DNA from: PCC-6802 sp943367755
Lineage (GTDB): Bacteria; Cyanobacteriota; Cyanobacteriia; Pseudanabaenales; Pseudanabaenaceae
DNA: 64,000 nt
NCBI GenBank assembly: GCA_943367755.1
Contig: CALRKB020000001.1
Span: 186,001-250,000, forward strand
Reading direction: 5' to 3'
How positions within the stretch are numbered: position 1 is the stretch's first letter; every line of letters begins with the position of its first letter. The position numbers and the translations under genes were made by a program. The notes under the pieces are model-generated. The model did not search any database, was not told the origin of the DNA, and was given only the letters and a program-made list of their open reading frames with translations. Positions 60,860-64,000 of this stretch are shown here, one piece after another.

Positions 60860-61828
60860 GTGTTCGCTACTTTAGAAAGACGCAATCCACAGCACCCGGT
60901 TATTCCTCACGATCTATTTGAAGCGATCGCCGCTTTGAAGCAAGATCTCAATGCGGTAATTTTGGCTCACTATTACCAAGACCCTGACTTGCAGGATGTG
61001 GCTGACTATATTGGCGATTCGTTGGGGCTTGCGCAAGCGGCTGCAAACACGAATGCTGATGCGATCGTCTTTTTGGGCGTACATTTTATGGCTGAGACTG
61101 CCAAAATCCTTAACCCACATAAGCTGGTACTATTACCGGATTTAGAAGCTGGATGTTCGCTAGCTGATAGCTGTCCTCCCAAGGAGTTTGCCGCCTTTAA
61201 AGCAGCGCACCCCGATCATATGGTGATTTCGTACATTAACTGCTCAGCGGCAATTAAGGCAATGAGCGATATTATCTGTACTAGCTCCAATGCCGTGGCG
61301 ATTGTCAACCAGGTTGAGCGCGATCGCCCCATCATTTTTGCGCCGGATCGCAATTTAGGCCGCTACGTTATGCAGAAGACGGGACGCGATCTATTGCTCT
61401 GGCAGGGAAGCTGTATGGTGCATGAGATTTTTTCTGAGCGTAAGCTAGTCGAACTAAAGCAAAAATATCCAGATGCAGCGATCGTGGCTCATCCTGAGTG
61501 CGAACCAAATGTACTTAGACATGCAGATTTTATTGGCTCCACTACAGCCTTACTCAAATACGTTCAAACTAGCCCCGTACAATCGTTTATCGTGGTAACG
61601 GAGCCAGGTGTGATCCATCAAATGCAAAAGGCATCACCTGAGAAGCTCTTGATTCCCGCCCCACCAGACCATGACTGTGCCTGTAATCAATGTCCACACA
61701 TGCGGTTGAATACCCTAGAGAAGCTTTATCTAGCTATGAAAAACCGCTCACCTGAAATCGTGATGGATGAGGAGATTCGGCAAGCTGCATTAATTCCAAT
61801 TCAACGGATGTTGGATATGTCTATGTAG
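60860..61828 (+). CDS. nadA: Quinolinate synthase A
   Basis: Condenses iminoaspartate with dihydroxyacetone phosphate to quinolinate in NAD synthesis, using an oxygen-sensitive [4Fe-4S] cluster. The 322-aa protein shows ILAHYYQDPDLQDVADYIGDS at residues 34-54 and cluster cysteines Cys99 (LEAGCSLAD), Cys185 (WQGSCMVHE) and one of Cys273/275/278 (CACNQCPHM). The start is GTG at 60860 with GAGG 7 bases before it. It is convergent with psbA across a terminator. Confidence 0.94.
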   Translation: MFATLERRNPQHPVIPHDLFEAIAALKQDLNAVILAHYYQDPDLQDVADYIGDSLGLAQAAANTNADAIVFLGVHFMAETAKILNPHKLVLLPDLEAGCSLADSCPPKEFAAFKAAHPDHMVISYINCSAAIKAMSDIICTSSNAVAIVNQVERDRPIIFAPDRNLGRYVMQKTGRDLLLWQGSCMVHEIFSERKLVELKQKYPDAAIVAHPECEPNVLRHADFIGSTTALLKYVQTSPVQSFIVVTEPGVIHQMQKASPEKLLIPAPPDHDCACNQCPHMRLNTLEKLYLAMKNRSPEIVMDEEIRQAALIPIQRMLDMSM

Positions 61829-61866
61829 AGGGAGACATGTGGATAGAATCTCAATTTCTATAAAAC

Positions 61867-61897
61867 AAGCACCCCCTTAGGAGGTGCTTATCTTTGT
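61867..61897. terminator. Terminator between convergent nadA and psbA
   Basis: AAGCACC (61867-61873) pairs with GGTGCTT (61883-61889); with one mismatch the stem is 10 bases. A short T-rich tract follows on the plus strand and an A-rich one precedes. Confidence 0.75.
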
Positions 61898-61930
61898 CTA
61901 GTGTAGACCAATTAGAATTTGACTCTTAGA

Positions 61931-63013
61931 TTAGCCTTCGATCGCAGGAGAAGTTAGAGCTACTGGTGCGACATCAATCGCGGCCAAGTCTAAGGGGAAG
62001 TTGTGAGCGTTGCGCTCGTGCATTACTTCCATACCCAGGTTGGCACGGTTGATTACGTCTGCCCAGCTAGGGACAACGCGGCCTTGCGTATCAGTGATTG
62101 ATTGGTTGAAGTTGAAACCATTCAAGTTGAACGCCATCGTGCTCACACCCAATGAGGTGAACCAAATACCGGCTACTGGCCACAATGCTAAGAAGAAGTG
62201 CAAACTGCGGCTGTTGTCAAACGATGCATATTGGAAGATCAAACGACCGAAGTAGCCGTGGGCTGCAACGATGTTGTATGTCTCTTCTTCTTGACCGAAC
62301 TTGTAACCATAGTTAGCTGATTCGTTCTCAGTTGTTTCGCGGATCAGGCTGGAGGTTACCAACGAACCGTGCATCGCACTGAACAAGCTACCACCAAATA
62401 CACCGGCTACGCCCAACATGTGGAAGGGATGCATCAAGATATTGTGCTCGGCTTGGAACACGATCATGAAGTTGAATGTCCCGCTGATACCTAAAGGCAT
62501 ACCATCAGAGAAAGAGCCTTGACCGATTGGGTAGATCAGGAATACTGCTGTTGCTGCTGCTACTGGTGCAGAGTAAGCTACGGCAATCCAGGGGCGCATA
62601 CCAAGGCGGTAAGATAGTTCCCATTCACGTCCCATGTAGCAGAAAATGCCGATTAGGAAGTGGAAAATCACCAATTGGTAAGGGCCACCGTTGTAGAGCC
62701 ACTCATCCAGGCTGTCTGCTTCCCAAATGGGATAAAAGTGCAGGCCAATGGCATTGGAAGAAGGTACAACAGCACCAGAGATCATGTTGTTGCCGAAGAG
62801 CAATGAGCCGGCGACAGGCTCACGGATACCATCAATGTCCACGGGAGGCGCGGCGATGAAGGCGATCACAAAACATGTGGTAGCTGCAAGTAGGCAAGGA
62901 ATCATCAAGATGCCGAACCAACCAATGTATATGCGGTTATCGATGCTGGTGATCCAGTTGCAGAACTGATCCCAAACATTGACGCTCTCACGTCTTTGTA
63001 CTGCGATTGTCAT
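61931..63013 (-). CDS. psbA: Photosystem II D1 protein, Glu130 (high-light type) form
   Basis: The D1 reaction-centre protein, 360 aa. Landmarks are in place: redox-active Tyr161 (LIYPIGQG), Asp170 (SFSDG), quinone-site FQYASF, and the manganese ligands in MEVMHERNAHNFPLDLA (His332, Glu333, His337, Asp342, Ala344). A 16-residue C-terminal extension ending AIEG is removed by CtpA. Residue 130 is Glu (CYMGREWELS); cyanobacterial D1 copies with Glu130 are generally the high-light/stress-induced form and those with Gln130 the standard form. It has its own sigma-70 promoter. Other psbA copies are expected elsewhere. Confidence 0.98.
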   Translation of the reverse strand: MTIAVQRRESVNVWDQFCNWITSIDNRIYIGWFGILMIPCLLAATTCFVIAFIAAPPVDIDGIREPVAGSLLFGNNMISGAVVPSSNAIGLHFYPIWEADSLDEWLYNGGPYQLVIFHFLIGIFCYMGREWELSYRLGMRPWIAVAYSAPVAAATAVFLIYPIGQGSFSDGMPLGISGTFNFMIVFQAEHNILMHPFHMLGVAGVFGGSLFSAMHGSLVTSSLIRETTENESANYGYKFGQEEETYNIVAAHGYFGRLIFQYASFDNSRSLHFFLALWPVAGIWFTSLGVSTMAFNLNGFNFNQSITDTQGRVVPSWADVINRANLGMEVMHERNAHNFPLDLAAIDVAPVALTSPAIEG

Positions 63014-63078
63014 TATTATTGCGAATTAATTAGAATAATGTTTGAGATTTATTAAGTTGGATTAACTTAATTGAACTC

Positions 63079-63107
63079 ATGTTACGCAGTATGTAAAGAA
63101 ATGTCAA
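63079..63107 (-). promoter_or_regulatory. Sigma-70 promoter of psbA
   Basis: On the minus strand, TTGACA (63102-63107) and TAACAT (63079-63084) are separated by exactly 17 bases. The predicted start near 63072 gives a leader of about 59 bases. The leader is AT-rich and lacks a strong Shine-Dalgarno sequence, as usual for psbA. Confidence 0.8.
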
Positions 63108-63157
63108 CGGCATTCGTTCAAAATTATTCGCAAAAATTTACAAATAGTTACAAATAC

Positions 63158-63607
63158 CTACTCATAGATCCATGGCAAGATGGTTGGCTGCCAACTGGAC
63201 AATTCTTCAGGGCTAAACCAGAGCGCGATTTCTTTCTGGGCAGTTTCGGGTGCATCGGAGCCATGGATGATGTTGCGTCCCACATCTACGCCAAATTCAC
63301 CACGGATAGTGCCGTTATCAGCATTGAGGGGATTTGTCGCGCCAATAATCTTACGTGCAGTGGCGATCGCGCCCTTACCTTCCCATACCATTGCAACTAC
63401 AGGGCCGGACGTGATGAATTCCACCAAACCTGGGAAAAATGGCTTCTCCTTGTGTTCGCCATAGTGGTTTTCGGCTAGTTCGCGGCTGACTTTGAGCATT
63501 TTCAGCCCCACTAATTGATAGCCCTTAGCTTCAAATCTGCTAATAATATTGCCGACTAGGCCGCGCTGTACGCCATCGGGCTTAACTGCCAAAAATGTCC
63601 TTTCCAT
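63158..63607 (-). CDS. ndk: Nucleoside diphosphate kinase
   Basis: Transfers the gamma-phosphate from ATP to nucleoside diphosphates. The 149-aa protein is the standard length, opening ERTFLAVKPDGVQRGLVG, with the phosphoryl-accepting His in NIIHGSDAPETAQKEI and GATNPLNADNGTIRG. It is upstream of psbA in the same direction but separated by the psbA promoter. Confidence 0.96.
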   Translation of the reverse strand: MERTFLAVKPDGVQRGLVGNIISRFEAKGYQLVGLKMLKVSRELAENHYGEHKEKPFFPGLVEFITSGPVVAMVWEGKGAIATARKIIGATNPLNADNGTIRGEFGVDVGRNIIHGSDAPETAQKEIALWFSPEELSSWQPTILPWIYE

Positions 63608-63686
63608 GAAAAATCCTCATCGTTTAATCTAAGCATCCAATTATTCCATAGCTTAGGAAAACTTAATGCAAGGATATGAAGCAAGC

Positions 63687-64000
63687 CTAGCCAACTATTT
63701 CTTCGATGGCAATAACTCTGCCGTCAGGGTCTTTGACCAAAAACTGGAGCGGATTTTCACTCACAATCTTGTGCTTAATGCCGCGTGTCTGAATGCGCAA
63801 TAACACTTTCTCGACACAGTCACGATTGAAACAAACATGACGACTGCGTTTGAAATCAATTGTCTTGGCTCCTGGCACAATGTGGAGCTGAGCATTTTTT
63901 TGCAACTGGTACCACAGCCCTTCAGTGGCATATTGGGATTTAGTTCTTGTCGATCTTGCCTCCCTCGGCAAATACATAGGGTCGATGGTCGCTCCTAGCC
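63687..64000 (-). CDS. VOC-family protein, 5' end beyond the window
   Basis: The C-terminal ~100 codons of a VOC (glyoxalase-fold) protein: GLWYQLQKNAQLHIVPGAKT, RHVCFNRDCVEKVLLRIQTR and the closing FLVKDPDGRVIAIEEIV. The frame stays open from the ATG at 63977 to the window edge (63978-64000), and the first beta-alpha-beta unit is still missing, so the true start lies outside. It resembles the VOC protein at 20915-21283. Substrate unknown. Confidence 0.75.
   Translation of the reverse strand, partial: LGATIDPMYLPREARSTRTKSQYATEGLWYQLQKNAQLHIVPGAKTIDFKRSRHVCFNRDCVEKVLLRIQTRGIKHKIVSENPLQFLVKDPDGRVIAIEEIVG

Overview
The window looks like chromosomal DNA of a cyanobacterium, most likely a thin filamentous or unicellular form of the Pseudanabaena type; the genus is an inference. 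The evidence is: very frequent HIP1 palindromes (GCGATCGC); a D1 photosystem II gene (psbA); ndhF of the NDH-1 complex; Ycf39 and Ycf49 homologues; an SLH-domain porin; a COP23 protein; a plastid-type pyruvate dehydrogenase E2; and the cyanobacterial rpoZ/DUF1818 pair. I found no rRNA, tRNA or CRISPR array.

Layout. 0-5.9 kb: a cell-wall amidase, a KdpD stress-domain fragment, a small Rieske protein, two Uma2-family nucleases, an MNT nucleotidyltransferase and a WYL regulator. 6-12 kb: housekeeping genes (Ycf39-like SDR, PDH E2, Gfo/Idh oxidoreductase, Ycf49-like protein, B12-binding radical SAM enzyme). 12.4-17.6 kb: a membrane Ser/Thr kinase, a cysteinyl-tRNA synthetase with an extra VOC domain, another Uma2 protein and hisI. 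17.7-30 kb: a short inverted-repeat element with a 7-bp target duplication, mscL, a lipoprotein, two VOC proteins, thrC, an M48 protease, ndhF, an aldo/keto reductase, a pentapeptide-repeat protein, and DUF1818 with rpoZ.

30.1-36.1 kb is a run of five co-oriented genes for exported proteins: COP23, trypsin-like protease, SLH/OprB porin, a small orphan exported protein and an RTX protein. They look like a cell-surface module. 36-44 kb: Uma2, murF, a second Ser/Thr kinase with PPC-like domains, DUF4330 and a phosphoketolase-family enzyme.

44.1-50.8 kb is the accessory region. It holds FitAB/VapBC-type and MazEF toxin-antitoxin pairs, an orphan HicB, an RHH antitoxin followed by a scrap of its toxin, an 84%-identical 75-bp duplication, a caspase-like fragment fused out of frame to a reductase fragment, a large RTX protein, a NACHT C-terminal scrap and a degraded reading frame. 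It reads as a repeatedly eroded defence/toxin-antitoxin island.

50.8-64 kb returns to core genes: YlqF GTPase, a TPM protein, a pilin-like lipoprotein, an amino-acid ABC permease, MlaF and MlaD of a lipid transporter, MsrP, a third Ser/Thr kinase with SPOR-like and NTF2-like ends, nadA, psbA (Glu130 form, with a clear promoter), ndk, and a VOC gene cut by the right edge. All calls come from reading the sequence; no database search was run.
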